Translations under genes and position numbers: made by a program
The notes under the pieces: generated by a model
Database searches by the model: none
What the model saw: only the letters and a program-made list of their open reading frames with translations
What the model was told of the DNA's origin: nothing
From: Pseudomonas sp. PDM05
Lineage (GTDB): Bacteria > Pseudomonadota > Gammaproteobacteria > Pseudomonadales > Pseudomonadaceae
Assembly (NCBI RefSeq): GCF_014851685.1
Contig: NZ_JACVAC010000001.1
Coordinates: 558,001 to 622,000 of the forward strand
DNA length: 64,000 nt
Direction: 5' to 3'
Part shown: piece by piece, positions 18,807 through 28,533 of the stretch
Layout of the letters: the number at the start of each line of letters is the position of its first letter
Position numbering within the stretch: position 1 is the first letter of the stretch

Positions 18807-19346
18807 CTAGCGCACGGCCGACTTGGCGGCACGCAATACACGGTCAGACAATTCACCAGGGCCGAGTGCCCGCGCCAGGGCCAGGCCACCGATCATCAAC
18901 GCCATGTCGGCCAGGGCCTTGTCGGTGTCTTCCGGGCTGGCGGCCAATTGGGCGGCCATCAGCTCACAGTGCTCGTTCAGCGCCTGGCGGAATTCATCCG
19001 GCAGGCGGCTCATTTCGCCGACGGTCGCCGGGATCGGACAGGCCTGAACGGTGGAATCGCGGTGTTTGCGCGACAGGTAAAACGCCGCCACAAGGCCTCG
19101 GCGCTCTTCACCGGTCAACAGCGCATCCATATCGTCAATGGCCGCACGACGCTTGGCCAGCAATTGAGTGAATGCCTCCAGCATCAGCGCGTCCTTGCTT
19201 TCGAAGTGCGCGTAAAAACCACCGACGGTGAGCCCCGCCGCCCCCATGACTTCACCGACACTCGGCTCGGCCGGGCCACGCTGGATCAACGCCGCGCTGG
19301 CCGCCTGCAAAATGCGTTCGCGGGTTTGTGCTTTTTTATCGCTCAT
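18807..19346 (-). CDS. TetR/AcrR-family transcriptional regulator
   Basis: The 179-residue protein has an N-terminal TetR HTH (TRERILQAASAALIQRG through VGEVMGAAGLTVGGFYAHFESKDAL). The TetR C-terminal region contains CPIPATVGEMSRLP. I chose ATG 19346 because GGAGG lies seven bases upstream. A 23-nt AT-rich perfect palindrome lies 25 nt upstream of the start, so autoregulation and control of the hydrolase/thioesterase genes behind it are likely. Confidence 0.9.
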   Translation of the reverse strand: MSDKKAQTRERILQAASAALIQRGPAEPSVGEVMGAAGLTVGGFYAHFESKDALMLEAFTQLLAKRRAAIDDMDALLTGEERRGLVAAFYLSRKHRDSTVQACPIPATVGEMSRLPDEFRQALNEHCELMAAQLAASPEDTDKALADMALMIGGLALARALGPGELSDRVLRAAKSAVR

Positions 19347-19371
19347 CAAAGCCTCCGGTTCTCATGGGTTG

Positions 19372-19394
19372 AATATTATTACCATAATAATATT
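19372..19394. promoter_or_regulatory. Palindromic operator, probable TetR site
   Basis: AATATTATT-ACCAT-AATAATATT is a perfect 9-bp inverted repeat just upstream of the TetR gene, in a locally AT-rich patch. Confidence 0.65.
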
Positions 19395-19475
19395 TGGCAA
19401 GCGACCGACATGACCATTGGTCTGAAGAGGAAGTAGGAAGGGAGTAAAAGAATTGGCCGAACGCCAGACAAACAA

Positions 19476-19504
19476 AAGGGCCATTCAATAATTGAATGAC
19501 CCTT
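19476..19504 (-). terminator. Terminator of the tRNA operon
   Basis: The stem AAGGG-(C)-CATTCAAT / ATTGAATG-(A)-CCCTT has a single-base loop and one internal mismatch. On the minus strand TTTTGTTTG follows. It sits 25 nt after the last tRNA. Confidence 0.85.
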
Positions 19505-19529
19505 AAAAATCCCGCAGAGCGGGTAATCG

Positions 19530-19605
19530 TGGCGTCCCCTAGGGGACTCGAACCCCTGTTACCGCCGTGAAAGGGCGGTGTCCTAGGCCACTAGACGAAG
19601 GGGAC
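19530..19605 (-). tRNA. tRNA-Glu (TTC), copy 1
   Basis: The 76-nt cloverleaf has acceptor GTCCCCT / AGGGGAC, anticodon loop CTTTCAC with anticodon TTC, T-loop GGTTCGAACCC and an encoded CCA end. It is identical to the copy at 19810-19885. Confidence 0.97.
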
Positions 19606-19683
19606 ACAAACCTTCTGTACAACTGATCAGGCTGAGACTGATCGATCCAAGGACGGTGTGGCCGGAACCTTGGAACTGTAAAT

Positions 19684-19759
<76 letters not shown>

Positions 19760-19809
19760 GGATTTTTCGTCTCGCGACGCAGCAGACCTTGCGAACTGCT
19801 TGTTGAAAC

Positions 19810-19885
19810 TGGCGTCCCCTAGGGGACTCGAACCCCTGTTACCGCCGTGAAAGGGCGGTGTCCTAGGCCACTAGACGAAGGGGAC
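19810..19885 (-). tRNA. tRNA-Glu (TTC), copy 2
   Basis: This has the same 76-nt sequence as the copy at 19530-19605, offset by 280 nt. The flanking spacer is also related (CCTTCTGTACAAC, GGACGGTGTGGCC), which shows a tandem duplication of the Ala-Glu unit. Confidence 0.97.
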
Positions 19886-19964
19886 AAAACCTTCTGTACA
19901 ACATGATCAGCGCTGAGAACTGATCGATTCAAGGACGGTGTGGCCAGACCTTGAACCTGTAAAT

Positions 19965-20040
<76 letters not shown>

Positions 20041-20053
20041 TCATCGGTGAGGA

Positions 20054-20090
20054 CGGGGCGAATCTTAATGGCGGTTTGGAAGTGTGTCAA
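20054..20090 (-). promoter_or_regulatory. Sigma-70 promoter of the tRNA operon with GC-rich discriminator
   Basis: TTGACA (20085-20090), a 17-nt spacer, then TAAGAT (20062-20067), minus strand. TCGCCCCG follows as a GC-rich discriminator of the type linked to stringent control of stable RNA genes. The predicted start is about 15 nt before tRNA-Ala. Confidence 0.8.
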
Positions 20091-20141
20091 ATTTATTTTC
20101 AACAATTTCCAAAGTTTTTTGCCGGGATAACAATCACTTAC

Positions 20142-20173
20142 CGGCGAAACCCCGGAAAACCTGGGTTTCGCCG
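20142..20173 (-). terminator. Hairpin downstream of gltX, probable terminator
   Basis: The 11-bp stem CGGCGAAACCC / GGGTTTCGCCG starts 14 nt after the gltX stop. The following T content is modest, so this is a weaker terminator call. Confidence 0.55.
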
Positions 20174-20187
20174 TTGCAGCAGGCTGA

Positions 20188-21669
20188 TTAAGCGATAGCG
20201 CCCAACAGCTTTTCCCACTCTTTGTTTTCTTTCTTCGACACACCACCAAGCAAATCAAGGGCTTGGCGCAGACGGAAACGCGTGAGGTCCGGGCCGAGAA
20301 TTTCCATCGCATCCAGCACCGATACCGAACTGGCCTGCCCGGTGATCGCGGCAAACATCAGCGGCATGGCATCGCGCAATTTCAATTCGAGGGATTCCAC
20401 CACCGCCTGGATCGTCGCGGTGATCGCGTCCTTCTCCCATTGGCGCAGGCTTTCCAGCTTCCACAGGATCAACTGCATCAATTGGCGCACCTGATCGCCC
20501 GAGAGCTTCTTGGATTCGAACAACTTGGCATCCGGGTTCACGCCACCGGCGAAGAAGAAACTGGCCAACGGTGCGACCTGGCTGAACGTCTCCACCCTGC
20601 CCTGCACCAGCGGTGCGATCTTCATCATGTACTCGGGGTTCAACGCCCACTGCTGCACACGGCTGGCGAACTCTTCCACCGGCAGGTCACGCAGCCATTG
20701 GCCGTTGAGCCACGACAGTTTCTCGATGTCGAAGATCGGCCCCCCCAAGGACACGCGGGACAGGTCAAAATTGTCGACCATTTCCTGCAGCGAGAACTTC
20801 TCGCGCTCGTCCGGCATCGACCAGCCCATGCGGCCCAGGTAGTTGAGCATCGCTTCCGGCATGAAGCCCATGCGCTCGTAGAACGTCACCGAGGTCGGGT
20901 TCTTGCGCTTGGACAGCTTGCTCTTGTCCGGGTTACGCAACAGCGGCATGTAGCACAGTTGCGGTTGTTCCCAGCCGAAGTACTCGTAGAGCAGGATCAG
21001 CTTAGGCGCCGACGGCAGCCATTCTTCACCGCGCAGCACGTGGGTGATGCCCATCAGGTGGTCGTCGACCACGTTGGCCAGGAAGTACGTCGGCAGGCCG
21101 TCGGTCTTCATCAGCACTTGCATGTCCATGCGATCCCACGGGATCTCGACGTCACCGCGCAGCATGTCCGGCACCACGCACACGCCTTCGCTCGGCACTT
21201 TCATGCGGATCACATGGGGCTCGCCGGCCGCCAGGCGCTGGGCCACTTCTTCTTTCGACAGCAGCAGCGCGCGGCCGTCGTAACGTGGGGTTTCGCCACG
21301 CGCCTGTTGCTCGGCACGCATCTGGTCCAGCTCTTCGGCGGTGCAGAAGCATGGGAACGCGTGGCCCATGTCGACCAGTTGCTGGGTGTACTGCTTGTAG
21401 ATGTCGCTGCGCTCGCTCTGGCGATACGGGCCGTGCGGACCACCGACATCCGGGCCCTCGGCCCAGGTAATGCCCAACCAGCGCAGGGCATCGAAAATCT
21501 GCTGCTCCGACTCACGGGTCGAGCGCAATTGGTCGGTGTCTTCGATCCGCAGGATGAATTCACCACCGTGCTGCTTGGCAAAGCAGTAGTTGAACAAGGC
21601 GATGTAGGCAGTGCCGACGTGGGGATCCCCAGTAGGCGATGGCGCGATGCGCGTGCGGACGGTGGTCAT
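20188..21669 (-). CDS. gltX: Glutamyl-tRNA synthetase
   Basis: The enzyme charges tRNA-Glu. The 493-residue product has the class I signature in the form [13 protein letters not shown] near residue 12, the KLSKR loop near residue 250, and the discriminating GluRS C-terminal anticodon-binding region. It lies directly downstream (minus strand) of nothing co-directional, and two tRNA-Glu genes follow 150 nt beyond its stop. That is a striking neighbour for the enzyme that charges them, although a separate promoter and hairpins divide the units. Confidence 0.97.
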   Translation of the reverse strand: MTTVRTRIAPSPTGDPHVGTAYIALFNYCFAKQHGGEFILRIEDTDQLRSTRESEQQIFDALRWLGITWAEGPDVGGPHGPYRQSERSDIYKQYTQQLVDMGHAFPCFCTAEELDQMRAEQQARGETPRYDGRALLLSKEEVAQRLAAGEPHVIRMKVPSEGVCVVPDMLRGDVEIPWDRMDMQVLMKTDGLPTYFLANVVDDHLMGITHVLRGEEWLPSAPKLILLYEYFGWEQPQLCYMPLLRNPDKSKLSKRKNPTSVTFYERMGFMPEAMLNYLGRMGWSMPDEREKFSLQEMVDNFDLSRVSLGGPIFDIEKLSWLNGQWLRDLPVEEFASRVQQWALNPEYMMKIAPLVQGRVETFSQVAPLASFFFAGGVNPDAKLFESKKLSGDQVRQLMQLILWKLESLRQWEKDAITATIQAVVESLELKLRDAMPLMFAAITGQASSVSVLDAMEILGPDLTRFRLRQALDLLGGVSKKENKEWEKLLGAIA

Positions 21670-21852
21670 GGCGGGTCTCGAATTGGCGATAAAACTGGAA
21701 TTGAAACAAGGCGCGAATGGTAACAGCCCTCGGCACTTGGGCTCCAGCAGAAGGGCATTTAGGCCAAGCTTCGGTCTGGAGGCCAGTCATGGCTATTGGA
21801 CAGATGTTTGGCTGGCTATATTCCATTACCTCTTGTTACAGACACCTCGCCC

Positions 21853-22899
21853 ATGCCAGCTCCACTGAAACGCCGACTGTTTATCTTCGTGTGCCTCGTA
21901 GTCCTGATCGGCCTGGGCTTCTTCGCCCAGTGGTTCTTCAAGGGCCGCTTCTATGAAAGCACCGACAACGCCTATGTGCAGGGTGAGATCACCCGCGTGT
22001 CCAGCCAGCTCGGCGCCCGCATCGTCGAGGTCAAGGTCGGCGATAACGAACACGTACAAAAAGGCCAGCTCCTGGTACAGCTCGAAGCCGACGACTTCCA
22101 CCTCGCCGTCGACCGCGCCAACGCCGCCCTGGCCATGCGCGAGGCCGAACGCACCCAGGCACAGAGCAAACTCACCCAGCAAGCCAGCCTGATCGCCGCC
22201 GGCGCGGCCAAAGTCGCGTCAAGCCAGGCCAGCCTCGGCCGCGCGCAGATCGACCTGTCCCGCGCACAAACCCTGCGCAAGCCCGGCTACGTCTCGGAAG
22301 AACGCGTGACCACCCTCTCCGCCGACAACCACATCGCCCGCTCCCAGGTGACCATGGCCCAGGCCGACCTGCAGGGCCAGCGCCAGCAGGTCAACGCCCT
22401 CAACGCCGAGATCAAGCGCCTCGACGCGCTGATCGCCAACGCCAGGACCGACCTGGCCCAGGCCGAACTCAACCTCACCCGCAGCGAGATCCACGCGCCG
22501 ATCAGCGGCCTGGTGGGCCAGCGCGCCGCACGCAACGGCCAGTACGTGCAGGCCGGCGCCTACCTGCTGTCGATCGTCCCCGACCAAGACATCTGGATCC
22601 AGGCCAACTTCAAGGAAACCCAGATCGGCCACATGCAGCCCGGGCAAAAGGCCAAGCTGACCTTCGACGCCTACCCTGACACGCCCATCGAGGCCCGGGT
22701 CGACAGCCTGTTCGCCGCCTCTGGTGCGCAGTTCAGCCTGTTGCCGCCGGACAATGCCACGGGCAACTTCACCAAAGTCGTACAGCGCATCCCGGTAAAA
22801 CTGACCTTCGCCACGGATAACCCGCTGCACGGCAAGATCCGTCCCGGCATGTCCGTGACCGTCAAAGTGAACATCAAAGACCAGCCCGATGGCCGGTGA
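21853..22899 (+). CDS. HlyD/EmrA-family membrane fusion protein
   Basis: This is the periplasmic adaptor of a tripartite drug efflux pump. The 348-residue protein has one N-terminal membrane helix (residues about 9-28) and the biotinyl-lipoyl half-motif ESTDNAYVQGEITRVSSQLGARI. A long Ala/Gln-rich coiled-coil hairpin follows (about 80-190), then LNLTRSEIHAPISGLVGQRAARNGQYVQAG as the second lipoyl half and a beta-barrel end. The ATG at 21853 gives the normal short cytosolic tail. Its stop overlaps the start of the DHA2 transporter by 11 nt, so the two are translationally coupled. Confidence 0.9.
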   Translation: MPAPLKRRLFIFVCLVVLIGLGFFAQWFFKGRFYESTDNAYVQGEITRVSSQLGARIVEVKVGDNEHVQKGQLLVQLEADDFHLAVDRANAALAMREAERTQAQSKLTQQASLIAAGAAKVASSQASLGRAQIDLSRAQTLRKPGYVSEERVTTLSADNHIARSQVTMAQADLQGQRQQVNALNAEIKRLDALIANARTDLAQAELNLTRSEIHAPISGLVGQRAARNGQYVQAGAYLLSIVPDQDIWIQANFKETQIGHMQPGQKAKLTFDAYPDTPIEARVDSLFAASGAQFSLLPPDNATGNFTKVVQRIPVKLTFATDNPLHGKIRPGMSVTVKVNIKDQPDGR

Positions 22900-24439
22900 T
22901 CAACTGCTGCGCCCACTCGGCGAACCGACCCGGCGCGACTGGATCGCGGTGATGAGCGTGATGCTCGGCGCGTTCATGGCGGTGCTCGACATCCAGATCA
23001 CCAACTCGTCGCTCAAGGACATCCAGGGCGCGCTGTCAGCCACCCTGGAAGAAGGCTCGTGGATTTCCACGTCCTACCTTGTAGCCGAAATCATCATGAT
23101 CCCCCTCACCGCCTGGCTGGTGCAGTTGCTCTCGGCGCGGCGGCTGGCGGTCTGGGTGTCGGTGGGGTTCCTGATCGCCTCGTTGATGTGCTCCATGGCC
23201 TGGAGCCTGGAAAGCATGATCGTGTTCCGCGCCCTGCAAGGCTTTACCGGCGGTGCGCTGATCCCGCTGGCGTTCACCCTTACCCTGATCAAGCTACCCG
23301 AACACCACCGCGCCAAAGGCATGGCCATGTTCGCCATGACCGCCACCTTCGCGCCCTCCATCGGCCCGACCATCGGCGGCTGGCTCACGGAAAACTGGGG
23401 GTGGGAATACATCTTCTACATCAACGTGCCACCGGGCCTGCTGATGATCGCCGGGCTGCTCTATGGTCTGGAAAAAAAGGCCTCGAACTGGGACTTGCTG
23501 AAAAGCACCGACTACCTGGGCATCGCCACCCTGGCGGTGGGCCTCGGCTGCTTGCAGGTGTTCCTGGAGGAAGGCCACCGCAAGGACTGGCTTGAATCGA
23601 ACCTGATCGTCAGCCTCGGCAGCATCGCCCTGCTCAGCTTGATCACCTTTGTCATCGTGCAACTGTCCAAACCCAACCCACTGATCAACCTGGGCATCCT
23701 CGCCAACCGCAACTTTGGCCTGTCGAGCATTGCCAGCATCGGCATGGGCGTCGGCCTGTACGGCTCGATCTACCTGCTGCCGCTGTACCTGGCGCAGATC
23801 CAGAACTACAACGCCTTGCAGATCGGCGAAGTGATCATGTGGATGGGCGTGCCCCAGCTGTTTCTGATTCCGCTGGTGCCCAAGCTGATGAAGTACGTGT
23901 CGCCCAAATGGCTATGCACTGTAGGATTCGGCCTGTTCGGCCTGGCGAGTTTTTCCTCGGGGGTGCTCAACCCGGACTTCGCCGGCAGCCAGTTCAACCA
24001 GATCCAGATCATCCGCGCCCTGGGGCAGCCGCTGATCATGGTAACCATCTCGCTGATCGCCACCGCCTACATCCTGCCCCAGGACGCAGGCTCGGCGTCG
24101 AGCCTGTTCAACATCCTGCGCAACCTGGGCGGCGCCATCGGCATTGCATTGCTGGCGACGCTGCTGGATGCGCGCACCAAGACCTATTTCGATTATTTGC
24201 GCGAGGCGATCGTGCCGACCAACCCGCAGGTGGCGGAGCGCCTGGCAACACTGGCGCAGCAGTTCGGCAGCGACACCGCGGCGCTGGGCAAGCTCAGCGA
24301 GATCGCGCACCAGCAGGCGCAGATCATGGCCTACAACGATGCGTTTCACTTTGTCGGGTTGGCGCTGGGGGTCAGTATGGTCGCGGTGTTGTTGACCAAG
24401 GCGTTGCCGGCGGGGCTCAAGGCTGGGGAGAGTCATTGA
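22889..24439 (+). CDS. EmrB/DHA2-family MFS multidrug exporter
   Basis: The 516-residue, 14-helix MFS transporter partners the upstream EmrA-like adaptor. Visible features include the DHA2 first-helix motif MLGAFMAVLDIQITNSSL, the helix-4 motif RALQGFTGGALIPLAF, and motif C in helix 5 (APSIGPTIGGWLTENWGW). The substrate is not deducible. No outer-membrane factor gene is adjacent, so it probably uses a shared TolC-type channel. The gene pair is divergent from gltX with a 183-nt gap and no visible local regulator. Confidence 0.9.
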   Translation: MAGDQLLRPLGEPTRRDWIAVMSVMLGAFMAVLDIQITNSSLKDIQGALSATLEEGSWISTSYLVAEIIMIPLTAWLVQLLSARRLAVWVSVGFLIASLMCSMAWSLESMIVFRALQGFTGGALIPLAFTLTLIKLPEHHRAKGMAMFAMTATFAPSIGPTIGGWLTENWGWEYIFYINVPPGLLMIAGLLYGLEKKASNWDLLKSTDYLGIATLAVGLGCLQVFLEEGHRKDWLESNLIVSLGSIALLSLITFVIVQLSKPNPLINLGILANRNFGLSSIASIGMGVGLYGSIYLLPLYLAQIQNYNALQIGEVIMWMGVPQLFLIPLVPKLMKYVSPKWLCTVGFGLFGLASFSSGVLNPDFAGSQFNQIQIIRALGQPLIMVTISLIATAYILPQDAGSASSLFNILRNLGGAIGIALLATLLDARTKTYFDYLREAIVPTNPQVAERLATLAQQFGSDTAALGKLSEIAHQQAQIMAYNDAFHFVGLALGVSMVAVLLTKALPAGLKAGESH

Positions 24440-24451
24440 GACCGTGGTGCC

Positions 24452-24540
24452 GCTTTCGCGAGCAAGCCCGCTCCCACACTTGACCGTGTTCTAACGTTGA
24501 AATGCGGTCAAGTGTGGGAGCGGGCTTGCTCGCGAAGAGG
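24452..24540. repeat. Paired REP element
   Basis: An inverted REP pair lies in the convergent gap between the DHA2 transporter and uvrB. The arms contain CTTTCGCGAGCAAGCCCG and its complement. Confidence 0.9.
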
Positions 24541-24560
24541 CCAGTACAGTCAGCGCAAAA

Positions 24561-26576
24561 TCAAACGGCCAACAACCGCTCGCGCAACTTGCCAATCTCA
24601 TCGCGCGTCTGCGCCGCCGCTTCAAACTCCAGATCCCGCGCCAACTGGTACATTTTCTCTTCCAACTGGCGAATACGCTTGGTGATCTCGCTCGGCGAGC
24701 GCAGTTCGTTCTCGTACTTCGCACTTTCCTCGGCGGCCTTGGCCATGCCTTTGCGCTTCTTGCTGCGCGAACCCGGTACGACAGCGCCTTCCATAATGTC
24801 GGCAACGTCCTTGAACACGCCCTTGGGCGTGATGCCATTGGCCAGGTTAAAGGCAATCTGTTTGTCGCGACGGCGCTCGGTCTCGCCAATCGCGCGCTCC
24901 ATGGAGCCGGTGATGCGGTCGGCATAGAGAATCGCGCGGCCATTGAGGTTACGCGCGGCACGCCCGATGGTCTGGATCAGCGAACGCTCGGAGCGCAGGA
25001 AGCCTTCCTTGTCCGCATCGAGGATCGCCACCAGCGACACTTCCGGCATGTCCAAACCTTCACGCAGCAGGTTGATCCCCACCAGCACGTCAAAGGTGCC
25101 CAGGCGCAGGTCACGGATGATCTCCACGCGCTCCACGGTGTCGATGTCCGAGTGCAGGTAACGCACGCGTACGCCGTGGTCGGCAAGGTAGTCGGTCAAG
25201 TCTTCGGACATGCGCTTGGTCAGCGTGGTGACCAGCACCCGCTCTTCCAGCGCGACGCGTTTGTGGATTTCCGAGAGCAAGTCATCGACCTGGGTCAGCG
25301 CCGGGCGGATTTCGATTTCCGGGTCGACCAGGCCGGTCGGACGCACCAACTGCTCGATCACACGGCCGGCATGCTCAGCCTCGTAGTTGCCCGGCGTCGC
25401 CGATACAAAAATCGTCTGCGGGCTGATGGCTTCCCACTCGTCAAACCGCATCGGCCGGTTGTCCAGCGCCGAAGGCAGGCGGAAACCGTATTCCACCAGC
25501 GTTTCTTTACGCGAACGGTCGCCCTTATACATCGCGCCGACCTGCGGCACGCTGACGTGGGATTCGTCGATCACCAGCAGCGCATCGTCCGGCAGGTAGT
25601 CATACAGCGTCGGCGGCGGCGCGCCAGAATCGCGGCCCGAGAGGTAGCGCGAGTAGTTTTCGATGCCGTTGCAGTAGCCCAACTCCAGGATCATCTCCAG
25701 GTCGAAGCGCGTGCGTTGCTCCAGGCGCTGGGCTTCCACCAGCTTGTTGTTGGCGCGCAGGTAGTCGAGACGCTCGGCCAGCTCCACCTTGATGTGCTCA
25801 ACGGCGTCCAGCAAGGTTTCACGCGGCGTTACGTAGTGGCTTTTCGGATAGAAGGTGAAGCGTGGCAACTTGCGGATCACCTCGCCGGTCAACGGGTCGA
25901 AGGCCGACAGGCTTTCGACTTCATCGTCGAACAGTTCGATGCGGATCGCTTCCAGGTCGGACTCGGCCGGGTACACGTCGATCACATCGCCGCGCACGCG
26001 GAAGGTGGCGCGGGCGAAATCCATGTCGTTGCGGGTGTACTGCAGGCTCGTCAGTCGGCGCAGCACTTCGCGCTGGTCGAGTTTGTCGCCCCGGTCGATG
26101 TGCAGCACCATCTTCAGGTAGCTTTCCGGGCTGCCCAGGCCGTAGATGCACGACACCGTGGTGACGATGATCGCGTCCTTGCGCTCCAGCAGCGCCTTGG
26201 TCGCCGACAAGCGCATCTGTTCGATGTGGTCGTTGATAGACGCATCTTTCTCGATGAAGGTGTCCGACGACGGTACGTAGGCTTCAGGCTGGTAGTAGTC
26301 GTAGTAGGAAACGAAGTACTCCACCGCGTTGTTCGGGAAGAACGCCTTGAACTCGCCGTAGAGCTGCGCGGCCAGGGTCTTGTTCGGAGCCAGCACCAGG
26401 GTCGGGCGATTGATCTGCGCGATCACGTTGGCGATGCTGAAGGTCTTGCCCGAACCGGTCACCCCGAGCAGCGTCTGGTGCGCCAGGCCGGCCTCGATGC
26501 CTTCGACCATCTGGCGAATCGCCTCGGGTTGATCGCCGGCGGGCTCGAAGCGGGTGACGAGTTGGAAATCCGACAT
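24561..26576 (-). CDS. uvrB: Excinuclease ABC subunit B
   Basis: This is the damage-verification helicase of nucleotide excision repair. The 671-residue length is typical. It has Walker [15 protein letters not shown] near residue 40, the beta-hairpin with [21 protein letters not shown] near residue 95, and DESHVSVPQ (Walker B). Helicase motifs [20 protein letters not shown] and QTIGRAARN are followed by a C-terminal UVR motif ([26 protein letters not shown]). ATG 26576 gives the standard [17 protein letters not shown] start. It is divergent from the aminotransferase gene. Confidence 0.98.
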   Translation of the reverse strand: MSDFQLVTRFEPAGDQPEAIRQMVEGIEAGLAHQTLLGVTGSGKTFSIANVIAQINRPTLVLAPNKTLAAQLYGEFKAFFPNNAVEYFVSYYDYYQPEAYVPSSDTFIEKDASINDHIEQMRLSATKALLERKDAIIVTTVSCIYGLGSPESYLKMVLHIDRGDKLDQREVLRRLTSLQYTRNDMDFARATFRVRGDVIDVYPAESDLEAIRIELFDDEVESLSAFDPLTGEVIRKLPRFTFYPKSHYVTPRETLLDAVEHIKVELAERLDYLRANNKLVEAQRLEQRTRFDLEMILELGYCNGIENYSRYLSGRDSGAPPPTLYDYLPDDALLVIDESHVSVPQVGAMYKGDRSRKETLVEYGFRLPSALDNRPMRFDEWEAISPQTIFVSATPGNYEAEHAGRVIEQLVRPTGLVDPEIEIRPALTQVDDLLSEIHKRVALEERVLVTTLTKRMSEDLTDYLADHGVRVRYLHSDIDTVERVEIIRDLRLGTFDVLVGINLLREGLDMPEVSLVAILDADKEGFLRSERSLIQTIGRAARNLNGRAILYADRITGSMERAIGETERRRDKQIAFNLANGITPKGVFKDVADIMEGAVVPGSRSKKRKGMAKAAEESAKYENELRSPSEITKRIRQLEEKMYQLARDLEFEAAAQTRDEIGKLRERLLAV

Positions 26577-26919
26577 AACGTACCTCTTGAAGTCACCCCA
26601 GACTGTAAACCCGTCGGGAACGAAAAAGACCACCACCCGCGAATATTCAGAGCGGGCAGCAGGAAAAAACCATGATAGCCGTAGAAGTGGTGGCGAATGT
26701 GACGGGTTTCAAGGCAATCGTCCTGCATGCCGCTGTCGATCTGCGTTGCAATAAGACTAACGGTCGGCAAATAAACCGAAAAACTTGGCCGAAAAGCCGT
26801 TTCGGTTGTCGCTCTCAGCCGTGATGGCCTCTATACTAGCTCCCCGTTTGTGCACCGCTCTAGTGCATTCGGCTGGAGCGCGACACGTCCCTCCCTTCCC
26901 CCATAGAGCTGCCGCAAAA
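26577..26919. promoter_or_regulatory. uvrB / aminotransferase divergent intergenic region
   Basis: There is no gene in these 343 nt. A -10-like TATACT lies at about 26831-26836, pointing to the aminotransferase. I found no LexA-type CTGT-N8-ACAG site for uvrB by eye and no convincing -35 at the right spacing. Confidence 0.35.
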
Positions 26920-28116
26920 ATGAGCCTGTTCTCCGCTGTCGAAATGGCACCACGCGATCCTATCCTGGGCCTCAACGAAGCATTCAACGCCGACACTCGA
27001 ACCACCAAGGTCAACCTTGGCGTAGGCGTTTACTGCAACGAGGAGGGGAAGATTCCACTCTTGCGTGCCGTTGCCGAAGCGGAAGCCATTCGCGTGGCGC
27101 AACACGCTGCCCGTGGCTACTTGCCAATCGACGGCATCGCGGCCTACGACAAGGCCGTGCAGACCCTGCTGTTTGGTGCTGAGTCGCCACTGCTGAACGC
27201 TGGCCGCGTCACCACCGTGCAAGCGGTTGGCGGCACCGGCGCGCTGAAAATCGGTGCTGACTTCCTCAAGCAACTGCTGCCAGGCGCCGTCGTCGCCATC
27301 AGCGACCCAAGCTGGGAAAACCACCGCGCCCTGTTCGAAACCGCCGGTTTCCCGGTGCAGAACTACCGCTACTACGACGCCGCCACCCATGACGTAAACC
27401 GTGCCGGCCTGCTCGAAGACCTCAACGCCCTGCCGCCGCAGTCCATCGTGGTGCTGCACGCCTGCTGCCACAACCCGACCGGCGTCGACCTGACCCCGGC
27501 CGACTGGCAGAACGTGCTGGACGTGGTCAAGGCCAAGCGCCTCGTACCGTTCCTCGACATGGCCTACCAGGGCTTTGGCGATGGCATCCACGAAGACGCC
27601 GCGGCCGTGCGCCTGTTCGCCGAGTCCGGTCTGACCTTCTTTGTGTCCAGCTCGTTCTCCAAGTCGTTCTCCCTGTACGGCGAACGTGTGGGCGCGCTGT
27701 CCATCGTCGGCGAATCCAAGGAAGAAAGCGCGCGCATCCTGTCCCAGGTCAAGCGTGTGATCCGCACCAACTACTCCAACCCGCCAACCCACGGCGCCGC
27801 GATTGTAGCTGCCGTGCTGAACAGTCCTGAGCTGCGCGCGCAGTGGGAAGCCGAACTGGCTGAAATGCGCCTGCGCATTCGTGGGATGCGTGAGCAGATG
27901 GTGTCGGAACTGGCCAAGGCTGCACCGGGCCATGACTTCAGCTTCGTCGGCCGCCAGCGTGGGATGTTCTCCTACTCCGGCCTGACCGTTGAGCAAGTCA
28001 CCCGCCTGCGCACCGAGTTCGGCATCTACGCCCTCGACACCGGCCGCATCTGCGTGGCGGCGTTGAACCAGTCGAACATCGACGCAGTCACAAAGGCAAT
28101 CGTCCAGGTCCTGTAA
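26920..28116 (+). CDS. Aromatic/aspartate aminotransferase (class I, PLP)
   Basis: The 398-residue type I aminotransferase begins MSLFSAVEMAPRDPILGLNEAFNAD, with substrate-binding region KVNLGVGVYCNEEGKIPLL. The cofactor region includes HACCHNPTGVD, and the PLP Lys lies in SSSFSKSFSLYGERVG at about residue 248. The sequence fits the TyrB/AspC family, which uses aspartate or aromatic amino acids with 2-oxoglutarate. Which donor dominates cannot be settled by eye. A strong terminator follows. Confidence 0.9.
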   Translation: MSLFSAVEMAPRDPILGLNEAFNADTRTTKVNLGVGVYCNEEGKIPLLRAVAEAEAIRVAQHAARGYLPIDGIAAYDKAVQTLLFGAESPLLNAGRVTTVQAVGGTGALKIGADFLKQLLPGAVVAISDPSWENHRALFETAGFPVQNYRYYDAATHDVNRAGLLEDLNALPPQSIVVLHACCHNPTGVDLTPADWQNVLDVVKAKRLVPFLDMAYQGFGDGIHEDAAAVRLFAESGLTFFVSSSFSKSFSLYGERVGALSIVGESKEESARILSQVKRVIRTNYSNPPTHGAAIVAAVLNSPELRAQWEAELAEMRLRIRGMREQMVSELAKAAPGHDFSFVGRQRGMFSYSGLTVEQVTRLRTEFGIYALDTGRICVAALNQSNIDAVTKAIVQVL

Positions 28117-28135
28117 GCCTGGAGCCGTTGCACAG

Positions 28136-28163
28136 AAGGGGAAGCCGCTGGCTTCCCCTTTTT
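28136..28163 (+). terminator. Intrinsic terminator after the aminotransferase gene
   Basis: The 11-bp stem AAGGGGAAGCC / GGCTTCCCCTT with loop GCT is followed by a T-run (TTTTT then CG). Confidence 0.92.
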
Positions 28164-28215
28164 CGTATCCAGCCCCTAGACTGAACCTTGCCCGCCCCTT
28201 TGCTGTGAGAACCTT

Positions 28216-28425
28216 ATGAGAAACGACGACCTGGACCTGCGTGCCGACCGCGACGAGCTGGATGACTATGTGCCCCGCGCGCCGCAACCCAAGCGCCAGA
28301 AAAGCCTGGTGTTGCAGGTAGCGCTAGGGGTGTTCCTCGGTGGCTTGGCGTTGTGGCTGGTGCAACTGGGGGCCACGGCACTGATGGCCAAGCTCGCCAT
28401 GGGCACCCTCCAATTCGGCGGCTGA
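28216..28425 (+). CDS. Small single-pass membrane protein of unknown function
   Basis: The 69-residue protein has a charged N-terminal half, rich in Asp/Arg (DDLDLRADRDELDD), then a basic stop (PKRQK). One membrane helix runs over about residues 32-54 (LQVALGVFLGGLALWLVQLG), and the tail is short and hydrophobic. The coding frame, GC pattern and position after a terminator support a real gene, but I know no function. It ends just before a REP pair. Confidence 0.7.
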   Translation: MRNDDLDLRADRDELDDYVPRAPQPKRQKSLVLQVALGVFLGGLALWLVQLGATALMAKLAMGTLQFGG

Positions 28426-28436
28426 TGAAGTTCAAA

Positions 28437-28530
28437 AATGTGGGAGCGGGCTTGCTCGCGAATGCAGTGTGTCAGGCGATACATGTGTAACTGAACCACC
28501 GCATTCGCGAGCAAGCCCGCTCCCACATTG
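28437..28530. repeat. Paired REP element
   Basis: An inverted REP pair (AATGTGGGAGCGGGCTTGCT and its complement) lies between the small membrane protein and the LysR gene. Confidence 0.92.
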
Positions 28531-28533
28531 GAT

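Noticed and set aside
26577..26919. SOS box for uvrB
   Set aside because: I found no CTGT-N8-ACAG palindrome in the upstream gap by eye.
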